From: an uncultured Roseburia sp.
GTDB taxonomy: Bacteria > Bacillota > Clostridia > Lachnospirales > Lachnospiraceae
Length of the DNA: 64,000 nucleotides
NCBI GenBank assembly: GCA_947649645.1
Contig: CANSSP010000002.1
Span: 62,001 to 126,000, forward strand
Direction: 5' to 3'
Positions 17,347-26,706 of this stretch are shown piece after piece (position 1 is the stretch's first letter; every line of letters begins with the position of its first letter). The position numbers and the translations under genes were made by a program. The notes under the pieces are model-generated. The model had not been told where the DNA came from. It did not search any database and saw only the letters and a program-made list of their open reading frames with translations.

Positions 17347-18042
17347 TCACACAGACCTTTCTGCGCTGTCAATAATGCCCATCGCTCTGTTATACATTGC
17401 CGGGTCGATATTCGCAGATTCTTCCCGATACAGTTCCTCCATCCGTTGCCGGATCCAGTCAATCCACCTTTGCTTTTCCTCCCGCGTCCTGGCTCCTTCC
17501 TTTTGTCTCAGCGCCCCGGTAACCGCATGGAACATCAGCTCTTCAATCGCTTTTGGTTTATCACTCTCCAGCCTGCGCAGATCATAGTTCAGCTCAACCT
17601 GCATTCCCGCCTGTCTGGCCTTCTCAAGAATCTGCAGACATTCCCGCGCCGTCTGATAGGCGATACGAAATTCATCGATGTCACTCGTATTCCAGACAAT
17701 CTGCAGTGCTTCTTCCAGCGTCTTTTTATCGTTTTCTGCATATCTGCGCACATATTTCTCCCAGTCCGTCCATCCGGCATCCCCCAGCATCTGCTGCCTC
17801 CGCCTGTACGCCGCGCCCTGGGATTCTCTTTTTGACCGCAGAAGCTTCATTCCGGCCCGGAGGGCCAGCAGTGCAAAAAGAAACGTCACTGCCGCACTGC
17901 CGATCTTTTGCCCTGTCGTGACCGGCATTGTTTTATCCACAAGCATCCAGACTGCAACTCCTACAAATGTCACCCCGCCCAGAAGAAACATAATACCAAT
18001 GTATCGGCGAAGAAAGTTTAAAATCTGATCTACAATTCTCAT
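17347..18042 (-). CDS. Membrane protein of unknown function, tandem paralogue 2
   Basis: A 231-residue protein with two N-terminal membrane segments (about 10-30 and 45-62) and a helical cytoplasmic domain. It is clearly homologous to the next gene: WEKYVRRYAENDKKTLEEAL here aligns with WEKYARRYAAGDAATLKQAV there, and both share R-I-(A/S)-Y-(Q/E)-TA-(R/K)-ECL further on. The start at 18042 follows GGGGAGGG; a GTG start at 18087 is less likely. I do not recognise the family. It follows the GDP-fucose genes and precedes spoVFA. Confidence 0.65.
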   Translation of the reverse strand: MRIVDQILNFLRRYIGIMFLLGGVTFVGVAVWMLVDKTMPVTTGQKIGSAAVTFLFALLALRAGMKLLRSKRESQGAAYRRRQQMLGDAGWTDWEKYVRRYAENDKKTLEEALQIVWNTSDIDEFRIAYQTARECLQILEKARQAGMQVELNYDLRRLESDKPKAIEELMFHAVTGALRQKEGARTREEKQRWIDWIRQRMEELYREESANIDPAMYNRAMGIIDSAERSV

Positions 18043-18083
18043 AACCGGGTTCCCTCCCCAACGCTCTGCCCTCATTCGGCAAT

Positions 18084-18791
18084 TCACTGTTGTCTGTAGT
18101 CTATCCTTGCAGCGCCGTTGAGAAGTTCCAGACCTTTCTGATACACTTCCTGATCAATATACCGCGGCTCGTTCCGATATATATCCTCCATTCTCTGTAT
18201 CCCCCAGCGAATCCACTCCTGCTTCTTTCCGTCCGTCGGTGCCCTGTAAGCTTCCTGTGTGGCCCTCATGGATATGCGGAACAACAGTTCGTTTATCGCA
18301 ACTGTTGTTTCATCTTCCAGCGTCTGCAGATCATAAGGCACGTCTGCCGGCACCCCGGCACTTCTCGCCATCTCAAGCAGCCGGAGACACTCTTTCGCCG
18401 TCTCGTAACTGATGCGCAGTTCCTCCTCCTGATCGGTCTGATGCATCTGTTTAACTGCCTGCTTAAGCGTTGCTGCGTCACCTGCCGCGTACCGCCTTGC
18501 ATATTTCTCCCAGCTCAGCCTTAGATTTCCGCTCAGCATCTGCTCCCGCCGCTTATGGGCAGTGTGCTCGTTTTCAGGTTTTGGACCCATGAGCTTCCTT
18601 CCGCACCACCAGAACACCACTGCCATAATCAGTCCTGCAGCCGCGGTGCCGATTTTGCTTTCCATCGACGCATCTGCGGTATTATCCATCAGATTCCAGA
18701 TGACGCCGAATATACATATCGGACTGGCCAGAATCAACAGAATACCGATCAGTCCCCCGACAATATTAAACAGGCCTTTTAGGAATTTCAT
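18084..18791 (-). CDS. Membrane protein of unknown function, tandem paralogue 1
   Basis: A 235-residue protein built like its downstream neighbour. It has two hydrophobic segments (about 10-33 and 45-65), then a basic stretch, then a helical domain of about 150 residues with many Trp, Tyr and Arg. The start has AGGAGAG about 9 bases upstream. It begins 60 bases after manC on the same strand, so it may belong to the gmd-fcl-manC unit. There are no catalytic motifs. Duplication followed by divergence is evident; the function is unknown. Confidence 0.65.
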   Translation of the reverse strand: MKFLKGLFNIVGGLIGILLILASPICIFGVIWNLMDNTADASMESKIGTAAAGLIMAVVFWWCGRKLMGPKPENEHTAHKRREQMLSGNLRLSWEKYARRYAAGDAATLKQAVKQMHQTDQEEELRISYETAKECLRLLEMARSAGVPADVPYDLQTLEDETTVAINELLFRISMRATQEAYRAPTDGKKQEWIRWGIQRMEDIYRNEPRYIDQEVYQKGLELLNGAARIDYRQQ

Positions 18792-18851
18792 AACAATGCT
18801 CTCTCCTCTGTACGTTTCCGTGTCCTCTTCTGTTACTCTGCTCTGCCGCCG

Positions 18852-20207
18852 TCAGGCGATATCCTCCCCCGGTTCTCCCAGGCTGATCTCAATCAGGCGC
18901 AGATCGGTCCCTATCGCCTGAATTGCATGCGTCTTTCCGGCTGCAATGCTGACCGTGGCTCCCGCCGTCAGATCCACCTCAACCCCTTCCAGAATCAGCT
19001 TTCCCATACCGGAGAGAACTGTGATCGTCTCCGTGTGCGTCCGGTGTATATGACGCGGCATCTCTTTTCCGGCCACGACCTTAACACGCTTCGTGACGCT
19101 GCGGATGCCGTCGTCCTCATCTGTGTCTATCGTCTTGATCGTCCCCCAGCGGCGTTCCTCATACCGTGAAGTGTCTTCCACATATTCCAGACACTTTTTG
19201 ATATAGGAGCTCTGATGCTTGTCCGCCACCAGAATCCCATCGTGTGACGCAGCAACCACCAGGTTTTCCGCGCCCATGATAACCATGGGAATGCCGAGCA
19301 TATTAATGGCATGGCTGTTCCGGCAGGTATCATCCCAGACAACATTTCCGATACTGCTCTCCGGCATTTCCTCCGTGAGCGTATTCCAGGTTCCCAGATC
19401 CTTCCAGATTTCATGATACCGGATTGCCACAATATCATCCCAGTGCTCCAGGATTTCATAGTCAAAACTCTGCTTCGGCAATTTCTCATAATCTGCCGTC
19501 ATCTGACCATAATCCATATTGACACCATATTTTAAGGCCCACTCAGCCGCCAGTGAAAGCTGAAAGCAGAAGACGCCGCAGTTCCATAACGCACCTTTCC
19601 GGGTCAGCACTTCTGCCGTTTCTTCATCCGGTTTCTCACGGAATCCCTCTACTCTGACCAGTCCCTTACCGGTTTCGTCCGCTTCCTCTCCACCGCCCTG
19701 TACCGGTATGATATATCCGTATTTTGTAGACGGATAAGTCGGCACGCCTCCGAGGAGGCCGATTGTCCGCTTATCTGCCGCGATCGCCTCCCCAAGCATT
19801 TCAATCCGCCGGAAAAAATCACCTGTCGTATAGGGATCCACTGGAAGAAATGCAACCACATCATCCGGGTCCGCCCCCTTTTCTGACAGCAGATAAGCAC
19901 AGGAAAGCATAACAGCGGGAAATGTATTGCGTCTCATCGGCTCCACCGCCACCTCCGCCGCATCTTTAAGCTGGCTTTCGATCATCTCTACCTGCGCGCT
20001 GCTCGCACAGATGACCGTATTCTCCGCGAGCCCGGCATCGGTAAGCTGCCCGAATACACGCTGCAGCATAGAGCACTTTTCTGCAGACGCACTGTGTCCG
20101 TTCTCTTTGTCATAATTCATCAATTTAATGTATTGCTTGGAACAGAGATCATTGGAAAGCGGCCATAAACGCTTTCCCGAACCGCCCGACAACAAAACGA
20201 TATACAT
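18852..20207 (-). CDS. manC: Mannose-1-phosphate guanylyltransferase / mannose-6-phosphate isomerase
   Basis: A 451-residue bifunctional-type enzyme making GDP-mannose. The N-terminal nucleotidyltransferase domain has LLSGGSGKRLWPLSN (GTP-binding signature), LPVDPYTTGDFF and FREKP. The C-terminal cupin has MPRHIHRTHTETITVLSG, the type-II phosphomannose isomerase fold. The start at 20207 is used because GAGGAGG lies 6 bases upstream. It is the third gene in gmd-fcl-manC. The product feeds Gmd. Confidence 0.93.
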   Translation of the reverse strand: MYIVLLSGGSGKRLWPLSNDLCSKQYIKLMNYDKENGHSASAEKCSMLQRVFGQLTDAGLAENTVICASSAQVEMIESQLKDAAEVAVEPMRRNTFPAVMLSCAYLLSEKGADPDDVVAFLPVDPYTTGDFFRRIEMLGEAIAADKRTIGLLGGVPTYPSTKYGYIIPVQGGGEEADETGKGLVRVEGFREKPDEETAEVLTRKGALWNCGVFCFQLSLAAEWALKYGVNMDYGQMTADYEKLPKQSFDYEILEHWDDIVAIRYHEIWKDLGTWNTLTEEMPESSIGNVVWDDTCRNSHAINMLGIPMVIMGAENLVVAASHDGILVADKHQSSYIKKCLEYVEDTSRYEERRWGTIKTIDTDEDDGIRSVTKRVKVVAGKEMPRHIHRTHTETITVLSGMGKLILEGVEVDLTAGATVSIAAGKTHAIQAIGTDLRLIEISLGEPGEDIA

Positions 20208-20273
20208 CTCCATCCTCCTCTCTGTGTATCACATACGTCTGACAAGCCATCCGTCAGGCAGACCAGACTCCCA

Positions 20274-21218
20274 TCAGCGCTCCGCTCTCATCGGGTTGTT
20301 CAGAAAATCTTCGTAGGCAAGCCGGATTCCGTCTTCCAGCTTTGTCTTATATTTCCACCCCAGCCCTTCCAGTTTGCTCACATCGAGAAGTTTCCGCGGT
20401 GTACCGTCAGGCTTTGAGGTATCCCATCTGATCTCCCCCGTATAGCCGATCACACGCGCCACTGTCCCGGCAAGCTCTTTTATTGACAGTTCTTCTCCGG
20501 TCCCCAGATTCACGGTCTCATTGCCGCTGTAATGATTCATCAGAAAAACACACGCATCCGCCAGATCATCCACATACATAAACTCGCGCAGCGGCGTTCC
20601 GGTCCCCCAGCAGATCACTTCCTTCGCTCCGGCTTCCTTTGCCTCGTGAAAGCGGCGGATCAGCGCCGGGAGAACATGGCTGTGTTCCGGGTGATAATTG
20701 TCATTTGGCCCATAGAGGTTGGTCGGCATCACCGAAATGTAATCCGTCCCGTACTGGCGGTTCAGATATTCGCAATATTTCAGCCCGCTGATTTTCGCCA
20801 GCGCATACGCCTCATTCGTCTCCTCCAGCGAACTGGTCAGAAGGCAGCTCTCCGGCATCGGCTGCGGCGCCATACGCGGATAGATGCACGATGAACCCAG
20901 AAACATCAGTTTTTTACATCCGTTTTTCCACGCCTCGTGAATCACATTCATCTCTAAAGTCATATTGTCATACATAAAATCTGCCAGAGCGCCGCTGTTG
21001 GCCACAATGCCGCCAACCTTTGCGGCGGCCAGAAAGACATAATCCGGTTTCTCCTCCGCGAAAAAACGCTCCACTTCATCCTGCCGGCACAGGTTCAGCT
21101 CCGCATGCGTCCTCGTAATGATATTATGCCAGCCGTCCTTCTCAAGCTGACGTATGATCGCGGAACCGACCATTCCACGATGGCCAGCCACATATATTTT
21201 TGCATTTTTTTCCATCAT
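20274..21218 (-). CDS. fcl: GDP-L-fucose synthase
   Basis: A 314-residue extended SDR that performs 3,5-epimerisation and 4-reduction of GDP-4-keto-6-deoxymannose to GDP-L-fucose. It has the NADP motif GHRGMVGSA, the SSCIYP catalytic serine region, and the Tyr-Lys pair in YALAKISG. Conserved [13 protein letters not shown] and [13 protein letters not shown] are present. The length is standard. It lies 37 bases after gmd. It supplies the donor for the fucosyltransferases 10 kb away. Confidence 0.95.
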   Translation of the reverse strand: MMEKNAKIYVAGHRGMVGSAIIRQLEKDGWHNIITRTHAELNLCRQDEVERFFAEEKPDYVFLAAAKVGGIVANSGALADFMYDNMTLEMNVIHEAWKNGCKKLMFLGSSCIYPRMAPQPMPESCLLTSSLEETNEAYALAKISGLKYCEYLNRQYGTDYISVMPTNLYGPNDNYHPEHSHVLPALIRRFHEAKEAGAKEVICWGTGTPLREFMYVDDLADACVFLMNHYSGNETVNLGTGEELSIKELAGTVARVIGYTGEIRWDTSKPDGTPRKLLDVSKLEGLGWKYKTKLEDGIRLAYEDFLNNPMRAER

Positions 21219-21255
21219 ATCCGTTAACCTTTTAACCTTTCCCGTCTACGTATCG

Positions 21256-22287
21256 TCACTCCGCTGCCACCATCTCCATATCATGCCGCACCATAATCTT
21301 AACCAGTTCTTCAAACGTCGTCTTTGTGGGGTTCCATCCGAGTTCCGTCCTTGCCTTGGTGGGGTCGCCCCACAGATTTACTACATCAGTCGGCCTGTAA
21401 AATTCTTCCGACACCTCGATCAGAACTTTTCCCGTCGCTTTGTCGATCCCTTTTTCTTCTATTCCTTCTCCGGAAAATTCCAGCTCGATTCCAGCTTCGC
21501 GGAACGCAAGCCCGCAGAACTCTCGCACAGAATGCTGCTCTCCGGTCGCAATCACATAATCTTCCGGCACGTCATTCTGCAGAATCAGCCACATACATTC
21601 TACATAATCTTTTGCATATCCCCAGTCGCGCAGAGAGGAAAGATTCCCCAGATACAGCTTCTCCTGTTTACCCTGTGCAATCCGGGCAGCTGCAAGCGAA
21701 ATCTTTCTGGTCACAAATGTCTCGCCGCGGCGCTCCGACTCATGGTTAAACAAAATCCCGCTGCAGCAGAACATATTATAGGCTTCGCGATACTCTTTTA
21801 CAATCCAGAATCCATACTGCTTTGCCACCGCATAGGGACTGTACGGGTGAAACGGCGTCGTCTCGCGCTGCGGCACTTCCTCCACTTTTCCGTACAGCTC
21901 AGACGTTGACGCCTGGTAAATACGGCACGTCTTCTCAAGACCGCACACGCGCACGGCTTCCAGCACACGCAGCACTCCCGTTGCAACAACGTCCGCCGTG
22001 TACTCTGGCACCTCAAAGCTGACCTGTACATGCGACTGCGCCGCCAGATTATAAATTTCATCCGGGCGGATCTCCCTCACCAGGCGCACAATGCTCATCG
22101 AATCAGATAAATCACCGTAGTGCACATAAAAATCCGGGTTGTCATTGAGATGATCAATGCGCTCCCGCTTCTCTACAGACGTACGGCGCACCATACCGTG
22201 CACCTCATATCCCTTTTCCAGAAGGAGCTCCGCCAGATAGCTCCCGTCCTGCCCCGTAACACCTGTAATCAATGCCTTCTTTTTCAT
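21256..22287 (-). CDS. gmd: GDP-mannose 4,6-dehydratase
   Basis: A 343-residue extended SDR that converts GDP-mannose to GDP-4-keto-6-deoxy-mannose. It starts [20 protein letters not shown] (nucleotide motif [10 protein letters not shown], diagnostic for GMD). It has HYGDLSD, the catalytic STSELYG, and YAVAKQYG with the Tyr-Lys pair. The start at 22287 follows AGGAGA. It is the first gene of the fucose operon, divergent from an AraC gene. Confidence 0.96.
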   Translation of the reverse strand: MKKKALITGVTGQDGSYLAELLLEKGYEVHGMVRRTSVEKRERIDHLNDNPDFYVHYGDLSDSMSIVRLVREIRPDEIYNLAAQSHVQVSFEVPEYTADVVATGVLRVLEAVRVCGLEKTCRIYQASTSELYGKVEEVPQRETTPFHPYSPYAVAKQYGFWIVKEYREAYNMFCCSGILFNHESERRGETFVTRKISLAAARIAQGKQEKLYLGNLSSLRDWGYAKDYVECMWLILQNDVPEDYVIATGEQHSVREFCGLAFREAGIELEFSGEGIEEKGIDKATGKVLIEVSEEFYRPTDVVNLWGDPTKARTELGWNPTKTTFEELVKIMVRHDMEMVAAE

Positions 22288-22380
22288 ATCCTGTTCTCCT
22301 TCCAGTCTTTCTATAATTATTTTGCTAACATACAAAGTGAAACCGTTGTTAAGAATAATCCAATTTTCTGTTTTTTACAA

Positions 22381-22409
22381 TTGAATATATTGGCTTAAAA
22401 TAGTATTAT
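22381..22409 (+). promoter_or_regulatory. Promoter of the AraC gene at 22416
   Basis: TTGAAT (22381-22386), 17 bases, TATTAT (22404-22409). The ATG follows after only 6 bases and no ribosome site is present, so the message may be leaderless. Confidence 0.5.
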
Positions 22410-22415
22410 ATTGCT

Positions 22416-23357
22416 ATGAACAAAACATTTTTTGAAAACTACAAAACCTCGGAAGTCACCAACACCAGAAGTATCATCAATACGCCCTCTGCCTTCACCC
22501 GCGAAAATTTTTTCCATATCCAGGAAGCCGGCTATTTAAAAAGCCTGAAACCGCATTTAAGCAGACGGAGCGGCCTTGACTCCTACTTATTTTTCATCGT
22601 GCTCTCGGGCAGCGGAACCGTCACTTACCGCCAGCCGCCCACACCGGGGAAAAACAGGGATACCGCCGTTGCGCGGGATTGTGTATCCCCAGGAAAGCGT
22701 AACGACAGTACGGCAGAGACAACTGCTGCCGCCCACACCGGGGACTGTTTTTTTCTCGACTGCTCGGGAGAATACACCCATATCAGCACCGAAGACGACC
22801 CCTGGGAGCTTCTCTGGATTCACTTTTACGGTCCGCAGGCCGCCGCTTATTACACCTGCTTTTGCGAACGGGAACACTGGCACTTCCGTTCGGGACACCT
22901 GGCGGAGCTGACCGCCTCCATCCAGAATATTATCCGCTATCACGAAGAGCCGACCGATGACACCGACCTTCTGACCGCCCAGCAGATCACAACGATTCTG
23001 ACTCTTGTCTGCACCGGTTCCGACGACACAAATGAGCCGCTCTCAGACAAGCTTAAGAATATCCTGCACTATCTCGATGAACACTATACGGAAAAAATAT
23101 CGCTTGACCGCCTCGCGGAACAATTTTTCATCAGCAAATATTATCTTTCCCGCGAATTTAAAAAACAATTCGGAACCACCGTCATTCAGTACGTTCTGAC
23201 CAGAAAGATTTCCCACGCCAAGGAACTGCTCCGCTACAGCACTTCCTCCATCGAGGAAATCTCCCGGCTCTGCGGAATGGAAGATGCCAGCTATTTCAAC
23301 AAAGTATTTAAGAAAATGGAAGGATGCACCGCATCGGAATACCGCAGACGCTGGTAG
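22416..23357 (+). CDS. AraC-family regulator, divergent from gmd
   Basis: A 313-residue regulator. Residues 1-170 form a cupin-like sensor (SYLFFIVLSGSGTVTYR, then DPWELLWIHFYG). The AraC domain occupies about 210-313: LDRLAEQFFISKYYLSREFKKQ is the first helix-turn-helix and GMEDASYFNKVFKKMEG the second. It contains an unusual Arg/Thr-rich insertion around residues 70-105 in the sensor. It lies 128 bases from gmd in the opposite direction and may control the fucose genes. No ribosome site precedes the ATG. Confidence 0.85.
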   Translation: MNKTFFENYKTSEVTNTRSIINTPSAFTRENFFHIQEAGYLKSLKPHLSRRSGLDSYLFFIVLSGSGTVTYRQPPTPGKNRDTAVARDCVSPGKRNDSTAETTAAAHTGDCFFLDCSGEYTHISTEDDPWELLWIHFYGPQAAAYYTCFCEREHWHFRSGHLAELTASIQNIIRYHEEPTDDTDLLTAQQITTILTLVCTGSDDTNEPLSDKLKNILHYLDEHYTEKISLDRLAEQFFISKYYLSREFKKQFGTTVIQYVLTRKISHAKELLRYSTSSIEEISRLCGMEDASYFNKVFKKMEGCTASEYRRRW

Positions 23358-23502
23358 CCCAAAACAGCGTCTCCCAGAGAGTCTCCTGTAACAGGCCGTC
23401 CGTCTTTATTCTGAAGCAGGGCGCAGGAAACATGAAAAAGCGGATCGCTGCCTGTATAAAAGTTCCAGCCCCTGAAACGGTGTGAGAAGTCCGCGCTTTT
23501 TG

Positions 23503-23531
23503 TTTACAGAGCCGGCACAGTTTGTTATAAT
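23503..23531 (+). promoter_or_regulatory. Promoter of the acyltransferase at 23587
   Basis: TTTACA (23503-23508), 17 bases, TATAAT (23526-23531). A GAAAGG ribosome site precedes the ATG. Confidence 0.7.
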
Positions 23532-23586
23532 CCAGATGAGATCCGATCGTAAAACACGACATCCCATACGGAAAGGTTAAATCATT

Positions 23587-24645
23587 ATGAAAGCAGAAAG
23601 AAATTCAGGTTTTGAGCTGCTCCGTCTCCTGTGCATCTCAGGCATTGTAGTGATGCACTCTTTTGCGGGCATCGACACCACCTCCTCCCTCATCAACACC
23701 GAAGTTCATATTTTGTTTAATTCCCTGTTCAACACAGGCGTGACCTGCTTTATTTTAATTTCCGGCTATTTTGGCATCCGTTTCTGTCTCGAAAAATTAA
23801 TCCGCCTGGACATTATGATTATTTTCTTTTCTGTCTGCAGCACGCTTCTTCTCGGCGATTTCGGACTGAAAAGCCTGATAAAGTCTTTTATTCCCGTATT
23901 GTCCCGGCGCCACTGGTTTATCACCTGCTACTTCGCGCTCTGTATCCTGGCGCCGTTTTTAAATGAAATTCCCAGAAGGTTAGAACGGGCATACTTCCGC
24001 AATCTCCTGCTCGTACTGTTCCTTCTGCTCTCTTTTATCCCCACGCTCACGACTTACGATATCATGCAGGATGCCGGAAAAGGTCTTGCCGATTTTGTAA
24101 TGATCTATCTGACCGGCCGCTATCTTGCCCTCTACAAAACAGAAGCGCACTGTAAAAAAGCACTGTCGGCAGGATTTATCCTGTGTATTCTTTTTATTTT
24201 TATTTTGGACAGTGTACTTACATTTTCCCACGGCGGCATTCTCTACAATACCTTTTCCAGGGACTGCTCTGCATTTATCATTCTGGCGTCTGTTTTGCTT
24301 CTGTTGCTTTTCCGTGAAATTAAGTTTACAAGCCGCGCAGTCAACCGCATTGCGCGCAACGTACTGGCAGTAACGGTCCTCGACAGCACACTTCAGGCCG
24401 TCTTTGGCCGTTTTATCGATCTGAATACGTACGGCGGCAGCATCCTGCTCCCCCTGCTGATTCTGGCTTATGCGCTGGCTATCGTGGCCACCGCCGTTCT
24501 GCTGAACGAAATCCGGGCGTTTACCATCGGCCGTATTGATCTGCCGCTCTCGGAATTTCTGGCTACGCTTTTGTACAGGCTGCAGGGTTTTCTCCTGAAG
24601 CGGATGCAAAAAATCCTTTCCATGGTGATCAGACCAGAGCGTTAA
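23587..24645 (+). CDS. Membrane acyltransferase, family 3
   Basis: A 352-residue protein with about ten membrane segments. It opens RNSGFELLRLLCISGIVVMH, the acyltransferase-3 start whose conserved His is the likely catalytic residue. RHWFITCYFALCILAPFLNE follows in the middle. Members O-acetylate or acylate sugars of surface glycans. It is a close paralogue of the gene at 26707-27756 (same FILISGY and TCYFAL blocks). It converges on the glycan operon and shares the terminator at 24706-24741 with it. Confidence 0.88.
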   Translation: MKAERNSGFELLRLLCISGIVVMHSFAGIDTTSSLINTEVHILFNSLFNTGVTCFILISGYFGIRFCLEKLIRLDIMIIFFSVCSTLLLGDFGLKSLIKSFIPVLSRRHWFITCYFALCILAPFLNEIPRRLERAYFRNLLLVLFLLLSFIPTLTTYDIMQDAGKGLADFVMIYLTGRYLALYKTEAHCKKALSAGFILCILFIFILDSVLTFSHGGILYNTFSRDCSAFIILASVLLLLLFREIKFTSRAVNRIARNVLAVTVLDSTLQAVFGRFIDLNTYGGSILLPLLILAYALAIVATAVLLNEIRAFTIGRIDLPLSEFLATLLYRLQGFLLKRMQKILSMVIRPER

Positions 24646-24705
24646 CCAAAAAGCCGGCTGTATCAGAATATCATCTGACCGACCATCCTCCCCTTTCACA
24701 CAGTC

Positions 24706-24741
24706 AAGGGCGAAAGCATCAGAACACCTGCTTTCGCCCTT
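24706..24741. terminator. Bidirectional terminator between convergent acyltransferase genes
   Basis: Perfect 13-base arms AAGGGCGAAAGCA (24706-24718) and TGCTTTCGCCCTT (24729-24741) with a 10-base loop. It ends the glycan operon on the minus strand and the acyltransferase on the plus strand. T runs are short. Confidence 0.6.
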
Positions 24742-24759
24742 ACCGTCTGTCATCACAAC

Positions 24760-25785
24760 TCATCTCTTTTTCAAAATTCTTTCTTTTCCAGCCTCATACA
24801 CTTTCCCGACAATCAGGGAACCGCACATCGAAGCCGCAATGCGCACAATATGGTACAGCACATAACCGGCCATCGGCAGAGCGGCAACATCGAAAAAGCG
24901 CCCGGCAATGATACCGAAAAGCTCCAGACCCAGGATATGAAATCCGAGCAGAATCATCGTATTCTGTCCGACATACACCAGAAACCTGCCCACACACGTC
25001 TCCTGCACCAGCTTTGCAATCCAGATACAGACAAGCGAGCCGCTGATACCGATGAAAATATAAAACGGAACACTCCACCGCTGATAAACACCGTACTCGC
25101 GGATGGACGTGTTCAGCCCCGGATTGACTGTGACAAGCACAACGTACAGGGCCAGCAGTCCGAAAAACCATCCGGCACTGCGCTTTTCCTCAAAAAAGGA
25201 AGCGCGTTCCAGCAACGTTCCCACAATCATAAAGAGCGCTCCCACGAACGCAATATCCACGCTCCACGGAAGCAGAACGGGAAGCTCCGCCAGCGCCATC
25301 GTGATTACTGTCAGGGCGATGAAACAGCTGATCAGATACTTCCTGCTCTCAAGACACTTATCAATCACCAGATAATACACAAGGCTTGCGGTAAAAAAAG
25401 AAGTCAGATACCAGGTCGCACTGTTTGCCACATCAAAAAAGAGGACATTCTCCTCCCAGGCCGTCGTCGTCGTGTCATAAAGGCAGGCCCGCGAATACAC
25501 AATCCCCAGCGCTGAAAACCGCGTCTCTGACACAGTACGTCCCGTCGCCACATAAAAGAGCAGGAGAACGGCATTGTAGCCAAAGTAAGGAATCAGAAGC
25601 CGTTTTGCCTTTCTCTTTATATTTTCCGCATAGCTCCGCCCCGGCCGATAAAGATAACCGGAGAGAAGAAAAAAAATTTGTATGAAAAAATAGATCAGAT
25701 ACTTACTCAGCCCGCAGCTGTGCGCAATGATCACCAGCATCATTGCAATGCCGCGGGCTGCGTCCAGATATTTATATCGCTTCAT
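24760..25785 (-). CDS. Membrane acyltransferase, family 3 (OatA/WecH-like)
   Basis: A 341-residue protein with ten hydrophobic segments. It opens KYLDAARGIAMMLVIIAHS with the catalytic His, then FFLLSGYLY and KRKAKRLLIPYF. This is a different subfamily from the two other acyltransferases nearby. It is the last gene of the glycan operon and its start overlaps the stop of the FkbM gene by 4 bases. The probable role is O-acetylation of a glycan residue. Confidence 0.88.
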   Translation of the reverse strand: MKRYKYLDAARGIAMMLVIIAHSCGLSKYLIYFFIQIFFLLSGYLYRPGRSYAENIKRKAKRLLIPYFGYNAVLLLFYVATGRTVSETRFSALGIVYSRACLYDTTTTAWEENVLFFDVANSATWYLTSFFTASLVYYLVIDKCLESRKYLISCFIALTVITMALAELPVLLPWSVDIAFVGALFMIVGTLLERASFFEEKRSAGWFFGLLALYVVLVTVNPGLNTSIREYGVYQRWSVPFYIFIGISGSLVCIWIAKLVQETCVGRFLVYVGQNTMILLGFHILGLELFGIIAGRFFDVAALPMAGYVLYHIVRIAASMCGSLIVGKVYEAGKERILKKR

Positions 25786-26573
25786 GACTTCGCCACATTC
25801 TTATTTACAAACAGATAATTGGTACAGGTAAACAGTTCCAGAATCTCAACATACTCATCAATCCGGTACAGGCCGTCAATCAGAACACGGTATACGTCAT
25901 AATCCTCATGCAGAAGATTCCAGAAATCACGAAAATAAGTCCTCGAATCAATATTGCAGCCGCCAAACTCCATCTGTATCGCGCTTATCCGTCCGCCGGA
26001 AAGCATTCTGCTTCCTCCGCGCAATGCGTTCAGCTCATTGCCCTCGATGTCCATCTTCAGAAAATCGATGTGGGAAATATCATGCTCCTCACAATAATGA
26101 TCCAGGGTGTCCAGCCTCACAGTCTCTTTCCTGGAGCTGTCAACTCCCTGGCGCTGATACAGACTCGCCAGTCCCGATCCCTCTTTGTCAAAAAAAAGAA
26201 CTTCCTCTGAACAGGTATCGCTCAGCCCAAAGTGATTCAGTGTCACATTCGGAGACGAAACGTTCTGTGAGAGAATCGCGAAGGTCCCCTCAGCCGGCTC
26301 AAAACAGTGAATGCCGGGATTGTCAAAGCACTTCAGAAGCTCCTGCGCATACATCCCGATATTGGCCCCGATATCAAACAGCACCGGCCCCTGCGGCCGC
26401 GCAACATGTTCCCTGACATACTGCATGACATACTTCTCCCCGCTGCTCTCAAATCCGCCTCCGTTTCCCACATTCATGCCCATCAGAGACGCCCTGAACA
26501 TTTTCCGCCAGAAAACATAAAATCTCTTTTTTCCGACAAAAGGCCTTAACAGCTTTTCCTGTAAACCACTCAT
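25782..26573 (-). CDS. FkbM-family SAM-dependent methyltransferase
   Basis: A 263-residue methyltransferase. It has the SAM motif VLFDIGANIGMYAQELL (about residues 60-76), the acidic HCFEPAEG, and the family segment HIDFLKMDIEGNELNALRGG. FkbM members O-methylate sugars or sugar-bearing natural products. The start at 26573 follows GGAGG; a frame back to 26651 lacks a ribosome site. It is coupled to the downstream acyltransferase by an ATGA overlap. It probably caps or decorates the surface glycan. Confidence 0.9.
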   Translation of the reverse strand: MSGLQEKLLRPFVGKKRFYVFWRKMFRASLMGMNVGNGGGFESSGEKYVMQYVREHVARPQGPVLFDIGANIGMYAQELLKCFDNPGIHCFEPAEGTFAILSQNVSSPNVTLNHFGLSDTCSEEVLFFDKEGSGLASLYQRQGVDSSRKETVRLDTLDHYCEEHDISHIDFLKMDIEGNELNALRGGSRMLSGGRISAIQMEFGGCNIDSRTYFRDFWNLLHEDYDVYRVLIDGLYRIDEYVEILELFTCTNYLFVNKNVAKS

Positions 26574-26706
26574 ATTCTTCCTCCATGCAAAACACCCTGT
26601 GCCACAATACATTCCAACCATTATAGTAAAAAAGAACCTGCCTGTCAACAAAACATGACATACGAAATGTATCCTTCAGCTTATACCTGCTTCCTCCGGG
26701 AGCGTC

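Noticed and set aside
22587-22943. Long minus-strand frame inside the AraC gene
   Set aside because: Shadow frame of a real gene with AraC motifs on the plus strand.
23308-23562. 84-codon minus-strand frame between the AraC and acyltransferase genes
   Set aside because: No ribosome site, overlaps the AraC gene end and the acyltransferase promoter; no family recognised.
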